Source: Pseudomonadota bacterium
Lineage (GTDB): Bacteria > Pseudomonadota > Gammaproteobacteria > Xanthomonadales > Xanthomonadaceae
Direction: 5' to 3'
Assembly: GCA_023461075.1 (NCBI GenBank)
Contig: JAEWNY010000076.1
Span: forward strand, 29,200 to 93,199
Length of the DNA stretch: 64,000 nt
In this document: one piece after another, positions 17,257 through 27,218 of the stretch
Numbering within the stretch: position 1 is the first letter of the stretch
Layout of the letters: every line of letters begins with the position of its first letter
Notes under the pieces: generated by a model
Databases searched by the model: none
What the model was told of the DNA's origin: nothing
The model's input: the letters and a program-made list of their open reading frames with translations, nothing else
Program-made: the position numbers and the translations under genes

Positions 17257-18027
17257 ATGACTTCCAAGACCGCCTTCGTCACCGGGGCCAGCTCCGGCTT
17301 CGGCCGCGCCATCGCCCGCAAGCTGCTTGGCGATGGCTGGCGCGTGACCGTCACCGGCCGTCGCCGCGATCGACTTGAAGCCCTGCAGCACGAATTCGGC
17401 GATGCCGTCTCGATCGCCTGCTTCGACGTGCGCGACGCCGCTGCGATCACTTCCGCGATCGATGCGCTGCCACCCGCTTTCCAGCGCATCGACCTGCTGG
17501 TCAACAACGCCGGCCTGGCGCTAGGCACAGCGCCTGCGCAAAACGCGGACCTGGCGCAATGGCGGCAGATGATCGACACCAATATCACCGGGCTGGTCAC
17601 GTTGACGCACGCGCTGCTGCCGCGGCTGATCGAGTCGAAGGCGCTGATCGTCAACATCAGCTCGATCGCGGCGACCTATCCGTACACCGGCGGCAATGTC
17701 TACGGCGGCACCAAGGCCTTCGTCAGCCAGTTCTCGCTGGGCCTGCGCAGCGACCTGCACGGCAGCGGCGTGCGGGTGACCAGCATCGAGCCGGGGATGG
17801 CGGAAACCGAGTTCGCCCTGGTGCGTACCGGCGGCGACCAATCCGCCAGCGACGCACTCTACGCAGGCGCCGCGCCGATCCGCGCCGAAGATATCGCCGA
17901 ACAGGTCGTTTGGCTGGCCAGCCTGCCGCCGCATCTCAACGTCAACCGCATCGAGACGATGCCGGTGAGCCAGAGCTTCGCCGGCTTCCATGTGTCTCGC
18001 CATGCAGGTCCGGAGGCCACGCTATGA
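17257..18027 (+). CDS. SDR oxidoreductase, YdfG-like (NADP 3-hydroxy acid dehydrogenase)
   Basis: A classical short-chain dehydrogenase of 256 residues. TGASSGFG is the cofactor loop (residues 9-16), TGRRRDRL suggests NADP preference, NNAG is present near 89, and the catalytic Ser-Tyr-Lys set is in NISSIAA and YGGTK. The sequence most resembles YdfG, which reduces hydroxy acids and malonic semialdehyde. It ends in ATGA overlap with a membrane protein, so the two are co-translated. The exact substrate is inferred from resemblance only. Confidence 0.85.
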   Translation: MTSKTAFVTGASSGFGRAIARKLLGDGWRVTVTGRRRDRLEALQHEFGDAVSIACFDVRDAAAITSAIDALPPAFQRIDLLVNNAGLALGTAPAQNADLAQWRQMIDTNITGLVTLTHALLPRLIESKALIVNISSIAATYPYTGGNVYGGTKAFVSQFSLGLRSDLHGSGVRVTSIEPGMAETEFALVRTGGDQSASDALYAGAAPIRAEDIAEQVVWLASLPPHLNVNRIETMPVSQSFAGFHVSRHAGPEATL

Positions 18028-18542
18028 ACACGCAATCGCCCCTTGTATTCGCCGCCGTCATCGCGGTGTCGATCGGCGCGATGCTGCCGCTGCAGGGCCT
18101 GATCAATGCACGGCTCGGGCAACAGGTCGGCGGCGCGGTGCAGGCGGCCTTCGTGTCGTTCCTGGTCGGCACGCTGGCACTGGGCGCATGGCTGCTGGCG
18201 ACGCGGCAGGGCGTGCACCCGGCAGCCGCCCTTCGCGCGCCGGCGTGGATCTGGATCGGCGGACTGATCGGCGCGGTCTACGTGGCCTGCTTCACCCTGC
18301 TGGTGCCGCGCCTCGGCGCGGCGTCGATCATTTGCCTGGCCATCCTCGGTCAGGTGGTGGCCTCGCTGCTGCTGGATCATTACGGCGTGCTGCAGGCGCC
18401 ACGCGCCGTCGATCTGTGGCGCACGCTCGGCGCACTGCTGGTGTTGGCCGGCACGCTGCTGGTGGTCGCGCCGTGGCAATCCCGCGATGCCGCCGCAAAA
18501 GCGACATCGCAAGATCACTCGATCGGCGAATCGTCCAGATAG
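18024..18542 (+). CDS. DMT-family transporter, YdcZ/DUF606 type
   Basis: A 172-residue inner-membrane protein with five hydrophobic segments, the half-size form of the drug/metabolite transporter superfamily known as DMT_YdcZ. MLPLQGLINARLG at the start and the GGLIGAVYV segment are typical. Such proteins usually pair as dimers and export small molecules; no substrate is known. Its last 28 bases overlap the end of speA on the other strand. Confidence 0.82.
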   Translation: MNTQSPLVFAAVIAVSIGAMLPLQGLINARLGQQVGGAVQAAFVSFLVGTLALGAWLLATRQGVHPAAALRAPAWIWIGGLIGAVYVACFTLLVPRLGAASIICLAILGQVVASLLLDHYGVLQAPRAVDLWRTLGALLVLAGTLLVVAPWQSRDAAAKATSQDHSIGESSR

Positions 18543-20401
18543 GTGTAGCCGGTCAGCCCGTTCTCCAGCGCCTCATTGAAGCGTTCGGCCTCGGATTTGC
18601 TGAGGTCCGCGGCACCCACGCGCGCGCGATAGGCGCGACGCAAATCATCGAGTTTGTAGCCGACGTAATCGAGCATCACGTCGGTGGTGTCGCCACGACG
18701 CTGCTGCACGATGCGGCAGTCCTCGCCATCTACCTTGACCTCGATGGCATCGGTGTCGCCGAACAGGTTGTGGATGTCGCCGAGGATCTCCTGGTACGCG
18801 CCGACCAGGAAGAACCCGAGCCTATAGCTCTCGCCCTTGCGCAACTCGTGCAGCGGCAGCGAGGTGTCGAGGTCCTCGTTCTCCACGTAGATATCGATCT
18901 TGCCGTCGGAATCGCAGGTGAGATCCGCGATGATGCCGCGTCGGGTCGGTTCTTCATCAAGCCGCTCGATCGGCACGATCGGGAACACCTGGTCGATCGC
19001 CCACACGTCCGGCATCGATTCGAACACGCTGAAGTTGACGAAATACTTGTCGACCAGGCGCTCGTTCAACTCGTCCAGCAGGTCGCGGTGGCTCTTCTCG
19101 TCATAGGTCAGGCGCGCCTTGACCGCATGCGCGATCGCGTAGAACAGGTCGTCGATGCGCGCGCGCTGCACCAGGTCGATCTGACCGAGCGAATACAACG
19201 CCAGGCCTTCGGAATGCGCCTGCACGGCCTCGTGGTAGATCTCCACCGCCGGGCGCCCGGCCATCTCGTCGTGCAATTCGCGCAGTTGGCGCACCGGGTT
19301 GGATTCATCGTCGTTCTGCGGCGGCACGCGGCCTTCCGGCGCCTGCTCGACTTCACTGACGTTGGCCACCAGCACCGCGTGGTGCGCGGTCATCGCCCGT
19401 CCGCATTCGGTGACGATGCGCGGCTGCGACAGATCGTTCTGCGCGCAGGCCTCGGCCAGCGGCTGCACGATGCTGGAGGCGTAATGCGCGATGTTGTAGT
19501 TGACCGAGTTGTACGAACGCGAACGCGTGCCTTCGTAATCAATACCGAGGCCGCCGCCTACATCGACATGGCTGATGTCCGCGCCCAGCTTCGACAGCTC
19601 GACGAAGTAGCGGGTCGCCTCGCGCATGCCGTTGGCGATGTCGCGCACGTTCGAGATCTGACTGCCCATGTGGAAATGCAGCAGCTTCAGGCAATGGCCC
19701 ATGCCGGCATCGCGCAGGTGCTTCCACAGGTCCAGCACCTGGCGCGGGTTGAGGCCGAACTTGGCCTTGTCGCCGCCCGAGTTCTGCCATTTGCCGGCGC
19801 CGAGCGACGCCAGCCGCATGCGCACGCCGATGCCGGGTTCGACGCCGAGCGCGGCCGCCTCCTCCAGCACGATGCGCAGCTCGGAAGGCTTCTCGATCAC
19901 GATGAAAGTCTCGAGTCCCAGCTTGCGGCCGATCAAGGCAAGACGGATGTATTCGCGGTCCTTGTAACCGTTGCAGACGACAAGGCCGCCGTTGCGCGAA
20001 AGCGCGAGCACCGCCATCAACTCCGGCTTGCTGCCGGCCTCCAGGCCGAAGCCTTCGCCATGGTGCGAGGCCAGCACACCGGCCACGCCCGCGTGCTGGT
20101 TGACCTTGATCGGATACACGGCCGTGTAGCCGCCGGTGTATTCCCAGTCCTTTTCAGCCTGCGCGAACGCCGACTGCAGCTTGCCGAGGCGATCGCCGAG
20201 GATGTCGGGGAAGCGCACCAGCATCGGCAGCTTGGCGCCGCCCGCCAGCGCGCGATCGACCGCCTCGCCCAGCGCGATGCGCGGCCCGGACTTGCCTTTG
20301 GGCGCAACCACGACCCGGCCATCGTCACCGACATCGAAATAGCCATCCGCCCAATGCGGGATGGAATAGGTCTTTCGGGCGAGGTCGAGGGACCAGGTCA
20401 T
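18515..20401 (-). CDS. speA: Biosynthetic arginine decarboxylase
   Basis: PLP enzyme converting arginine to agmatine for polyamine synthesis. The 628 residues fit SpeA of the alanine-racemase-fold type III decarboxylases: the PLP lysine in YPIKVNQH near residue 78, the HFHMGSQISN loop, and the VDVGGGLGIDYEGTRS motif. The start MTWSLDLARKTY is at the family position. It faces speE about 1.2 kb away, so arginine-derived polyamine genes are clustered but not co-transcribed; no agmatinase gene is visible in the window. Confidence 0.97.
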   Translation of the reverse strand: MTWSLDLARKTYSIPHWADGYFDVGDDGRVVVAPKGKSGPRIALGEAVDRALAGGAKLPMLVRFPDILGDRLGKLQSAFAQAEKDWEYTGGYTAVYPIKVNQHAGVAGVLASHHGEGFGLEAGSKPELMAVLALSRNGGLVVCNGYKDREYIRLALIGRKLGLETFIVIEKPSELRIVLEEAAALGVEPGIGVRMRLASLGAGKWQNSGGDKAKFGLNPRQVLDLWKHLRDAGMGHCLKLLHFHMGSQISNVRDIANGMREATRYFVELSKLGADISHVDVGGGLGIDYEGTRSRSYNSVNYNIAHYASSIVQPLAEACAQNDLSQPRIVTECGRAMTAHHAVLVANVSEVEQAPEGRVPPQNDDESNPVRQLRELHDEMAGRPAVEIYHEAVQAHSEGLALYSLGQIDLVQRARIDDLFYAIAHAVKARLTYDEKSHRDLLDELNERLVDKYFVNFSVFESMPDVWAIDQVFPIVPIERLDEEPTRRGIIADLTCDSDGKIDIYVENEDLDTSLPLHELRKGESYRLGFFLVGAYQEILGDIHNLFGDTDAIEVKVDGEDCRIVQQRRGDTTDVMLDYVGYKLDDLRRAYRARVGAADLSKSEAERFNEALENGLTGYTYLDDSPIE

Positions 20402-20474
20402 GCGGCCGGCTCAGGCGTTGAACAGGCCCGCCATTCTACGGGCGTCGATGACATCGCGGACTCAACCCCCGCGG

Positions 20475-21494
20475 TCAACCTTTCGGACCGCCCATCACCG
20501 GCAGCACGATGCCGTTGACGTAGGAGGACATCACCGGCGAGGCCAGGAACACGAACGCGGGCGAGAGTTCCTCCGGCTGCGCGGGCCGGCCCATTGCGCT
20601 GTCCTTGCCGAACTCGGCGACTTCCTCCGCCGGCTTGTCGGCTGGATTGAACGGCGTCCACACCGGGCCGGGCGCGACCGCATTGACGCGGATGCCGCGA
20701 TCGAGCAGGTTGGCCGCCAACGCCTTGGTGAACGCATGCACCGCGCCCTTGCTGGTGGAGTAGTCGATGAGCTGCGGGCTGCCGAACAGGCCTGTGACCG
20801 AGCCGCAGTTGATGATCGATGCGCCTTCCTTCAGGTGCGGCAGCGCGGCGCGCGCCATGTGCAGGTAGCCGGCCACGTTGGTCTGCAGCGTTTCCTGCAG
20901 ATGCGCGTCGCTGATCTGCTCGAGCGTATCGGCGTGTTGCTGGAAGGCTGCGTTGTTGACCAGCACGTCCAGCCCGCCGAACTTGCGCACCACGCGCGCC
21001 ACCGCCTTGTTGCAGAACGCCGGATCGCGCACGTCGCCCGGCACCAGCATCGCGCTGCGTCCTTCCTTCTCCACCCAGCGCGCGGTTTCCTTCGCGTCCT
21101 TGTGTTCGTTGAGGTAGAAGATCGCCACATCCGCGCCTTCCCGGGCGAACAGCACCGCGACCGCGCGACCGATGCCCGAATCCGCACCCGTGACGATCGC
21201 CGTCATGCCCTTCAACTTGCCGCTGCCCTTGTAGCCGGGCGCCTCGAAACGCGGCGCGAGCTCCAGATCGGCCTCGATGCCCGGCTTGGCCACATGCTGC
21301 GCCGGCACTTTCGTCGGCTGCCTGCGCGCGCCAGCCTGCACCGGTTTCTTGTCTTCGTCCTTTTTCGATGCAGGCTTGCGGGCGTCACGCGCGTCGATCG
21401 GCTTCTGGATCGCCCGCTGGCGCCGCGCAGTGGCGTCGGCCTTGCGGGTGGAGAGGTTGGAGGGAGTCTTGCCGGGGGTTTTTCGCGTGGCCAT
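20475..21494 (-). CDS. SDR oxidoreductase with Lys/Arg-rich N-terminal extension
   Basis: A 339-residue short-chain dehydrogenase of the YghA/general-stress type, which typically carries an N-terminal extension. TGADSGIGRA is the cofactor loop at about 103-112, NNAA follows, and the Ser and YSTSKGA motifs supply the catalytic residues. The first 60 residues are unusually basic and low in complexity, beyond the extension I expect in this family. ATG 21494 opens the frame at MATRKTPGK. It is divergent from speE. The substrate is unknown. Confidence 0.85.
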   Translation of the reverse strand: MATRKTPGKTPSNLSTRKADATARRQRAIQKPIDARDARKPASKKDEDKKPVQAGARRQPTKVPAQHVAKPGIEADLELAPRFEAPGYKGSGKLKGMTAIVTGADSGIGRAVAVLFAREGADVAIFYLNEHKDAKETARWVEKEGRSAMLVPGDVRDPAFCNKAVARVVRKFGGLDVLVNNAAFQQHADTLEQISDAHLQETLQTNVAGYLHMARAALPHLKEGASIINCGSVTGLFGSPQLIDYSTSKGAVHAFTKALAANLLDRGIRVNAVAPGPVWTPFNPADKPAEEVAEFGKDSAMGRPAQPEELSPAFVFLASPVMSSYVNGIVLPVMGGPKG

Positions 21495-21566
21495 GGCGAT
21501 CACCGTATTGGGGGAAACTGCATCCTGCCCTCGATGTTGTCGAGCGCATGCGAAATCACGCGCGCT

Positions 21567-21597
21567 TTGCAACCTGCGGCGGCGCAATCGCTACAAT
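21567..21597 (+). promoter_or_regulatory. Probable promoter of speE
   Basis: TACAAT at 21592-21597 is a good -10 box, 32 bases before the speE ATG. TTGCAA at 21567-21572 is the best -35 candidate, but the 19-base spacer is long. Assigned by eye only. Confidence 0.4.
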
Positions 21598-21629
21598 CCG
21601 CGCCTGTCCACGCACCGGAAAACATCACG

Positions 21630-22484
21630 ATGTCCCAGCAGGAATGGCATTACGAGACGTTCGAACCGACCGGCTCGGCGATCGGTTTCCGCATCACCCG
21701 CAAACTCGACGAGGTGCAGTCGCCGTTCCAGAAGATCGAGATCTTCGAATCGACCGACTGGGGCAACCTGATGCTGATCGATGGCGCGATGATGCTGACC
21801 ACGCGCGACAACTTCTTCTACCACGAGATGATCAGCCACCCGACGCTGTTCACCCACGCCGCGCCGAAGCGCGTGGTGATCATTGGCGGGGGCGACTGCG
21901 GCACCCTGCGCGAAGTGCTGAAGCACGAGGGCGTCGAGAAAGTCACCCAATGCGACATCGATGAACAAGTCACCCGCATGGCGGAGAAGCATTTCCCCGA
22001 ACTCTGCGAATCCAATGGCGACGCGCGCGCCGAGATCCTGTTCGATGACGGTCTGGCCTACATCAAGAACCTCGATGCGAACTCGGTCGACGTCATCATC
22101 GTCGACTCCACCGATCCGATCGGCCCGGCCGCCGGGCTGTTCAACGCGGCGTTCTTCGCCGATTGCCACAAGGCGTTGAAGGACGACGGCATCCTGGTGC
22201 AGCAGAGCGAATCACCGCTGGCCCTGCTCGATCTCATCAAGGAATTGCGCGGCGAGATGGGCAAGGCCGGCTTCAACTCGTTCCAGACGCTGCCGTTCCC
22301 GCAGCCCTGCTACCCGACCGGCTGGTGGAGCGTGACGATGGCCAAGAAACAGGCCAACGCCGATTTCGGCTTCCGCGAAGCGGATGCCCGCGGCAAGAGT
22401 TTCGACACGCTGTACTACACCGCCGATGCGCATGTCGGCGCCAGCCACCTGCCGCCGTTCGTGGCGAAAGCGCTGGCCGAGTAA
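21630..22484 (+). CDS. speE: Spermidine synthase
   Basis: Aminopropyltransferase joining decarboxylated SAM to putrescine. The 284 residues include the N-terminal beta domain with LMLIDGAMMLTTRDNFFYHEM, the SAM-binding IIGGGDCGTLRE, and the catalytic Asp in VIIVDSTDPIGPA. Length and start (MSQQEWHYETFEP) are as in E. coli. With speA nearby this supplies spermidine. Confidence 0.97.
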   Translation: MSQQEWHYETFEPTGSAIGFRITRKLDEVQSPFQKIEIFESTDWGNLMLIDGAMMLTTRDNFFYHEMISHPTLFTHAAPKRVVIIGGGDCGTLREVLKHEGVEKVTQCDIDEQVTRMAEKHFPELCESNGDARAEILFDDGLAYIKNLDANSVDVIIVDSTDPIGPAAGLFNAAFFADCHKALKDDGILVQQSESPLALLDLIKELRGEMGKAGFNSFQTLPFPQPCYPTGWWSVTMAKKQANADFGFREADARGKSFDTLYYTADAHVGASHLPPFVAKALAE

Positions 22485-22504
22485 GCGATGGGATGCCGAT
22501 ACGC

Positions 22505-22873
<369 letters not shown>

Positions 22874-23008
22874 CTAATCCATCTACCGTCGCCCTTGACG
22901 CGACGCTGCTAGGATTTCACCCACCCCACGACACGGGCAGCGCCGATGTCGCATGCACATGCGCCGCGACACATTGGCATCACGCCCACCGCGCAGGAGC
23001 GCAACGCC

Positions 23009-23275
23009 ATGATCGACCTCGCCCAACTCGATGATCTCGCCCGCCGCCTCGGTGGCCTGCTGCCGCCCTCGTTGCGCGAAGGCCGCGAGGAGCTGCAGGA
23101 GAACTTCAAGTCGGTGCTGCAGGCGGGACTGGCGCGGCTCGACCTGGTGACGCGCGAGGAGTTCGAGGTCCAGCGCGCGGTCCTGCTGAAGACCCGTGAG
23201 AAGCTGGAATCGCTCGAACGCAGCGTCTGCGAACTCGAAGCCGCGCGCAGCGCCGACACCGCGCCGCGCCACTGA
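23009..23275 (+). CDS. ubiK: Ubiquinone biosynthesis accessory factor UbiK (BMFP family)
   Basis: Small coiled-coil protein, 88 residues from ATG 23009, that in E. coli helps the UbiJ-centred ubiquinone complex. The helical C-terminal half with LVTREEFEVQRAVLLKTREKLESLE is the family hallmark. I prefer 23009 because AGGAG lies 9 bases upstream; an in-frame ATG at 22946 would add 21 residues not expected in the family. The ubiB-ubiJ pair is 15 kb away. comM follows 52 bases later. Confidence 0.88.
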   Translation: MIDLAQLDDLARRLGGLLPPSLREGREELQENFKSVLQAGLARLDLVTREEFEVQRAVLLKTREKLESLERSVCELEAARSADTAPRH

Positions 23276-23327
23276 CCCCCACGCAGCAGCAAGCGAGGCG
23301 CAGGACGCGCGTCGCGAGGATAGGGCC

Positions 23328-24851
23328 ATGGGATTGGCACGGGTATTGAGCCGCGCGCGCGTCGGCGTCGAGGCACCGCAGGTCACCGTCGAGGTGCATG
23401 TCGGCGGCGGCCTGCCGGCGCTGTCGATCGTGGGTCTCGCCGATACCGCAGTGCGCGAGGCGCGCGACCGCGTACGGGCCGCGCTGGTCTGCGCGCAGCT
23501 GGAGTTCCCCGCCGGGCGCATCACCATCAACCTGGCGCCGGCCGACTTGCGCAAGGATGGCGGCGGTTTCGACTTGCCGATCGCGCTGGGCATCCTCGTC
23601 GCCAGCGGGCAACTGCCGCAGCAATCGCTGGAAGACACCGAATTCATCGGCGAACTCGGCTTGACCGGCGAATTGCGCGCGGTCAGCGGCGTGCTGCCCG
23701 CCGCCGTTGCCGCCGCCGCGGCGGGCCGGCGGCTGGTCGTGCCCGTAAGCAATGCCGCCGAAGCCGCGCTCGCGCGCCGGGCCACTGTCTGCACGGCGCG
23801 GACCCTGCTGGAAGTCTGCGCGGAACTGCGCGGGCTCACGTCATTGCCACGCGCCGTTGCGTTGCCGGCCACCGATGCGGATACGACGACGGACCTGGCC
23901 GACGTGCGCGGGCAGGCGCATGCGCGGCGCGCGCTGGAGATCGCAGCCTGCGGGCAGCATCATCTGCTGCTGATCGGCAGTCCCGGCTGCGGCAAGACCC
24001 TGCTGGCATCGCGCCTGCCCGGCCTGTTGCCGCCGATGGAAGAAGCCGATGCGCTGGAACTGGCCGCCGTGCGCTCGGTATCGGGCCACGGCTTCGATCC
24101 CACGCGATGGATGCAGCGTCCATTCCGCAGCCCGCATCACACCGCCAGTCCGGTGGCTCTGGCCGGCGGAGGCAGTTCCCCGAGGCCGGGCGAGATCTCG
24201 CTGGCCCACCACGGCGTGCTGTTCCTGGATGAGCTGCCCGAGTGGTCGCGCACCGCGCTGGAGGTGCTGCGGCAGCCGCTGGAATCGGGCGTGGTCACGG
24301 TGTCGCGAGCGGCCCGCCAATGCGAGTTCCCCGCGCGTTTCCAGATGGTCGCCGCGATGAATCCCTGTCCCTGCGGCTGGGCCGGTGATGTGTCCGGTCG
24401 ATGCCGCTGCAGTGCCGATGCCATCGCCCGCTACCGCGCGCGGATCTCCGGACCGTTGCTCGACCGCATCGACCTGCAGGTGGCGATGCAGCGCCTGCCT
24501 GCCTCGGCCCTCGCCTGCGAAGCGCCCGAAGGAGAGACCAGCGCCAGCGTACGCAGCCGGGTGATCGCGGCCCGCGAACGGCAGCTTGTGCGCGCCGGCA
24601 AACCCAATGCCCTGCTCGGGCAGGCCGAACTCGTACGCGACTGCGTGCTGGAGGCCGGCGATCAGCGGCTGCTGGAAGCCTCGATCGACCGCATGCAGAT
24701 GAGCGCGCGCGGGGTCCATCGCGTCCTGCGGGTGGCGCGCACGATCGCCGACCTCGCGGCAAGCCCGACCATCCGCACCCTGCATCTGGCCGAAGCGATC
24801 GGCTACCGCGACTCGGCCGCCGGGGCGTGCCCCGCAGCCCGGGCCGCCTGA
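23328..24851 (+). CDS. comM: ComM / YifB-family AAA+ ATPase
   Basis: A 507-residue Mg-chelatase-like AAA+ protein. Orthologues of this family (ComM) are helicases that promote branch migration during natural transformation. It has an N-terminal Lon-S16-like domain (1-165), Walker A GSPGCGKT at 217-224, Walker B VLFLDELPEW near 292-301, the Cys-rich NPCPCGW and RCRC segments near 345-362, and a C-terminal Mg_chelatase_C domain with RGVHRVLRVARTIADL. The ATG at 23328 has GAGGA upstream. It is downstream of ubiK, an order seen in related genomes. Confidence 0.92.
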   Translation: MGLARVLSRARVGVEAPQVTVEVHVGGGLPALSIVGLADTAVREARDRVRAALVCAQLEFPAGRITINLAPADLRKDGGGFDLPIALGILVASGQLPQQSLEDTEFIGELGLTGELRAVSGVLPAAVAAAAAGRRLVVPVSNAAEAALARRATVCTARTLLEVCAELRGLTSLPRAVALPATDADTTTDLADVRGQAHARRALEIAACGQHHLLLIGSPGCGKTLLASRLPGLLPPMEEADALELAAVRSVSGHGFDPTRWMQRPFRSPHHTASPVALAGGGSSPRPGEISLAHHGVLFLDELPEWSRTALEVLRQPLESGVVTVSRAARQCEFPARFQMVAAMNPCPCGWAGDVSGRCRCSADAIARYRARISGPLLDRIDLQVAMQRLPASALACEAPEGETSASVRSRVIAARERQLVRAGKPNALLGQAELVRDCVLEAGDQRLLEASIDRMQMSARGVHRVLRVARTIADLAASPTIRTLHLAEAIGYRDSAAGACPAARAA

Positions 24852-24903
24852 TCCCGCGCGATGCGCTGTTCGGCAGCTTCTACCAGCAATTTTGGGCAGG
24901 CGC

Positions 24904-25303
24904 ATGGGCGATCCCACGACCGAAGCCGGCAAGTAATGGCTCACCTGACGCTCGCCGCTGACCCGCGCCGACCAGATCAAGCGTCCCTTGCTGATCGGCC
25001 AGGGCGCGAACGATCCGCGCGTCAGGCAGGCCCAGTCCGACCAGATCGTCACCGCGATGAAGGCGAAAAAGATCCCGGTCACCTATGTGCTGTTCCCGGA
25101 CGAAGGCCACGGCTTTCAGCGGCCGCAGAACGCGGGGGGGTTCAACGCCGTCGCCGAAGGCTCTCGGCCAATGTCTGGGGGGACGGGTGCAACCGATCGG
25201 CGATGATTTCGCCGGCACCGGCATCGGCGTGCCCGACCGGGCTTCGCACGTGCCCGGCCTTGCCGAAGCCTTGCAGAACCACAAGGCCGACGTCCGCAAG
25301 TGA
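24904..25303 (+). pseudogene. Decayed C-terminal end of an S9-family prolyl oligopeptidase gene
   Basis: Reading from 24904 gives MGDPTTEAGK, a TAA stop, a few residues, a TGA stop, then RSPLTRADQIKRPLLIGQGA and the YVLFPDEGHGF segment, which is the catalytic Asp/His end of S9 peptidases in this bacterial family. The match then moves from frame 1 to frame 2 near 25150-25175 (GGRVQPIGDDFAGTGIGVPD) and ends at the stop at 25301-25303. Two in-frame stops and one frameshift in about 130 codons, with the upstream two thirds of the gene gone, mark a relic. It lies directly after comM. Confidence 0.8.
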
Positions 25304-25418
25304 AGCGATGAGGCATGCCCCGGCCAAGGGTCGGGCCATGCCAGGGCGGATCGCGCACGGACGGATCGGGCGTGCTGCCGTTAGACTCGGTCTTGAACCG
25401 GACCGGCGGCGACGATCC

Positions 25419-27176
25419 TTGGAAGTCCTGAGCAACATCGACCTGAAGCTCCTCGGCGGCGCCTTGCTGGTGCTCGCCGGGGTGGCCTCGTCGTTGCTGG
25501 CCCGCCGGTTCGGCGCTCCGTTGTTGCTGGTGTTCCTGGTACTGGGCCTGCTGTTGGGCGTGGACGGCCCCGGCGGCATCCGCTGGAGCAACACCCAAGT
25601 CACCTACCAGATCGGCGCACTCGCGTTGGCCCTGATCCTGTTCGATGGTGGCCTGCAGACAAAGGCGGCGGCAGTGCGCGGCGTGGTGCTGCCATCACTG
25701 ATGCTGGCCACGATCGGCGTGGTCGCCACCGCCGCGCTGACCGGAGCAGCCGCATGGTACCTCCTGGAACTGCGACCGGCCCAGGCGCTCTTGCTCGGCA
25801 CCGTGATCGCCTCGACCGATGCGGCGGCGGTGTTCTTCCTGTTGCGTGCCGGCGGGCTGCATCTGGAGCGGCGCACCGGCAGCACGCTGGAGTTGGAGTC
25901 CGGATCCAACGACCCGATCGCCATCTTCATGACCCTGACCCTCACCCAATGGCTGAGCGGCGCGCTGCAGGGCGCCGGCTACCTGGGCATCGGATTCGAG
26001 ATCGTCTGGGCCGCGCTCGGTGGCCTCGCGCTCGGCTACCTGGGCGGCCGCATCATCGTCTGGGCCTTGAACACGCTCAACCTGCCACCGGGTCTGCACC
26101 CGTGGTTGGCGATGGCCTCGGCAGTCGCGCTGTTCGCCATCACCAACAGCCTGGGCGGCAGCGGCTACGTGGCGGTCTATCTGGCCGGCATCGTCGTCGC
26201 CAACCGCCCGGTGCGCGCGCGCAACGAAGTGATGTCGGTGCAGGACGCGGTGACCTGGTTCGCGCAACTGGTGATGTTCCTGCTGCTCGGTCTGCTGGCC
26301 ACGCCCAGCCGCCTGCTCGACGTGCTCTGGCCTGCGCTCGGCGTGGCTGCCTTCCTGATGTTCGTCGCGCGCCCACTCTCGGTCGCGTTGTGCCTGCTGC
26401 CGTTCCGCTATCGTCCCGGTGAGATCGGGTTCATCGCCTGGGTCGGCCTGCGCGGCGCGGTCGGCATCTTCCTCGCTTCCATTCCCCTGCTCGCGGGACT
26501 CGAGAAGGCGTGGCTCTACTTCAACGTCGCCTTCGTGGTGGTGCTGGCTTCGCTGACCATCCAGGGCTGGACGCTGCCATTCGCCGCGCGAGTGTTCGAT
26601 GTCGCGGTGCCGCGCACCGATCCCGACACCCGCCGCGTCCAGCTGGACCTGCCAGGCCAGCTCGAATACGACCTGCTCGGCTATCGAGTTCCGGCCGGCA
26701 GCAAGGCCCTGCAGGCGGAAAGCTGGCCACTCAACGTGCGGCTGATGATGGCGGTACGCGCCGGCAAGGTGATGACGGCCGAGGAAGCCGGCGAGCTGCA
26801 AGCAGACGATTACGCCTATTTGCTCGCCCCCACCGGCTCTGCCCGCCGCCTCGACTGGCTGTTCGTCGGCAAGGAAGCTGCGATCGATGCCGCGCAGGCC
26901 AGCTTCGGCAGTTTCATCCTGCCCGGTGATGTCGCGCTGGGCGAGCTCGCGCAGTTTTATGGATTACGCATCCCCAAGCGCTTTTCCGCCCGCACCGCCG
27001 CGGAACTGTTCGATGAACGCTTCGATGATCAGCCGCAGATCGGCGATCGTCTCGCGCTAGGGCCGGCCACGTTGATCGTCCGCGCGATGAAGGACGACCG
27101 CGTCGCCCAGGTCGGGCTGGAATTCGTCAGCCTGGGCGAGCGCCTGATCAGCGGTGGCAGGACGCCGAACGCCTGA
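25419..27176 (+). CDS. CPA1 cation/proton antiporter, NhaP2/CvrA type
   Basis: Inner-membrane K+ or Na+/H+ antiporter of about 585 residues. Some 12-13 hydrophobic segments fill residues 5-390, including ASTDAAAVFF and ESGSNDPIA, the ion-binding motifs of CPA1 exchangers. The last 190 residues are cytosolic: a TrkA_C-like part and a CorC/HlyC-like part, as in E. coli CvrA/NhaP2, probably nucleotide-regulated. The start is uncertain: TTG 25419 gives MEVLSNIDLKLL at the family position, but it has a weak ribosome-binding site. Confidence 0.9.
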   Translation: MEVLSNIDLKLLGGALLVLAGVASSLLARRFGAPLLLVFLVLGLLLGVDGPGGIRWSNTQVTYQIGALALALILFDGGLQTKAAAVRGVVLPSLMLATIGVVATAALTGAAAWYLLELRPAQALLLGTVIASTDAAAVFFLLRAGGLHLERRTGSTLELESGSNDPIAIFMTLTLTQWLSGALQGAGYLGIGFEIVWAALGGLALGYLGGRIIVWALNTLNLPPGLHPWLAMASAVALFAITNSLGGSGYVAVYLAGIVVANRPVRARNEVMSVQDAVTWFAQLVMFLLLGLLATPSRLLDVLWPALGVAAFLMFVARPLSVALCLLPFRYRPGEIGFIAWVGLRGAVGIFLASIPLLAGLEKAWLYFNVAFVVVLASLTIQGWTLPFAARVFDVAVPRTDPDTRRVQLDLPGQLEYDLLGYRVPAGSKALQAESWPLNVRLMMAVRAGKVMTAEEAGELQADDYAYLLAPTGSARRLDWLFVGKEAAIDAAQASFGSFILPGDVALGELAQFYGLRIPKRFSARTAAELFDERFDDQPQIGDRLALGPATLIVRAMKDDRVAQVGLEFVSLGERLISGGRTPNA

Positions 27177-27183
27177 GACCCGC

Positions 27184-27208
27184 AGCGGGCCCGTCCATGG
27201 CCCGCTTT
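27184..27208. terminator. Terminator between the antiporter gene and aceA
   Basis: AGCGGGCC at 27184-27191 pairs perfectly with GGCCCGCT at 27199-27206 around a 7-base loop, followed by a short T run on the plus strand. It lies between the converging antiporter and aceA stops, so it may serve both. Confidence 0.55.
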
Positions 27209-27218
27209 CACTATCCCT

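Noticed and set aside
24852..25310. Working S9 peptidase gene
   Set aside because: Two in-frame stops and a frameshift, and the upstream two thirds of the gene are missing.
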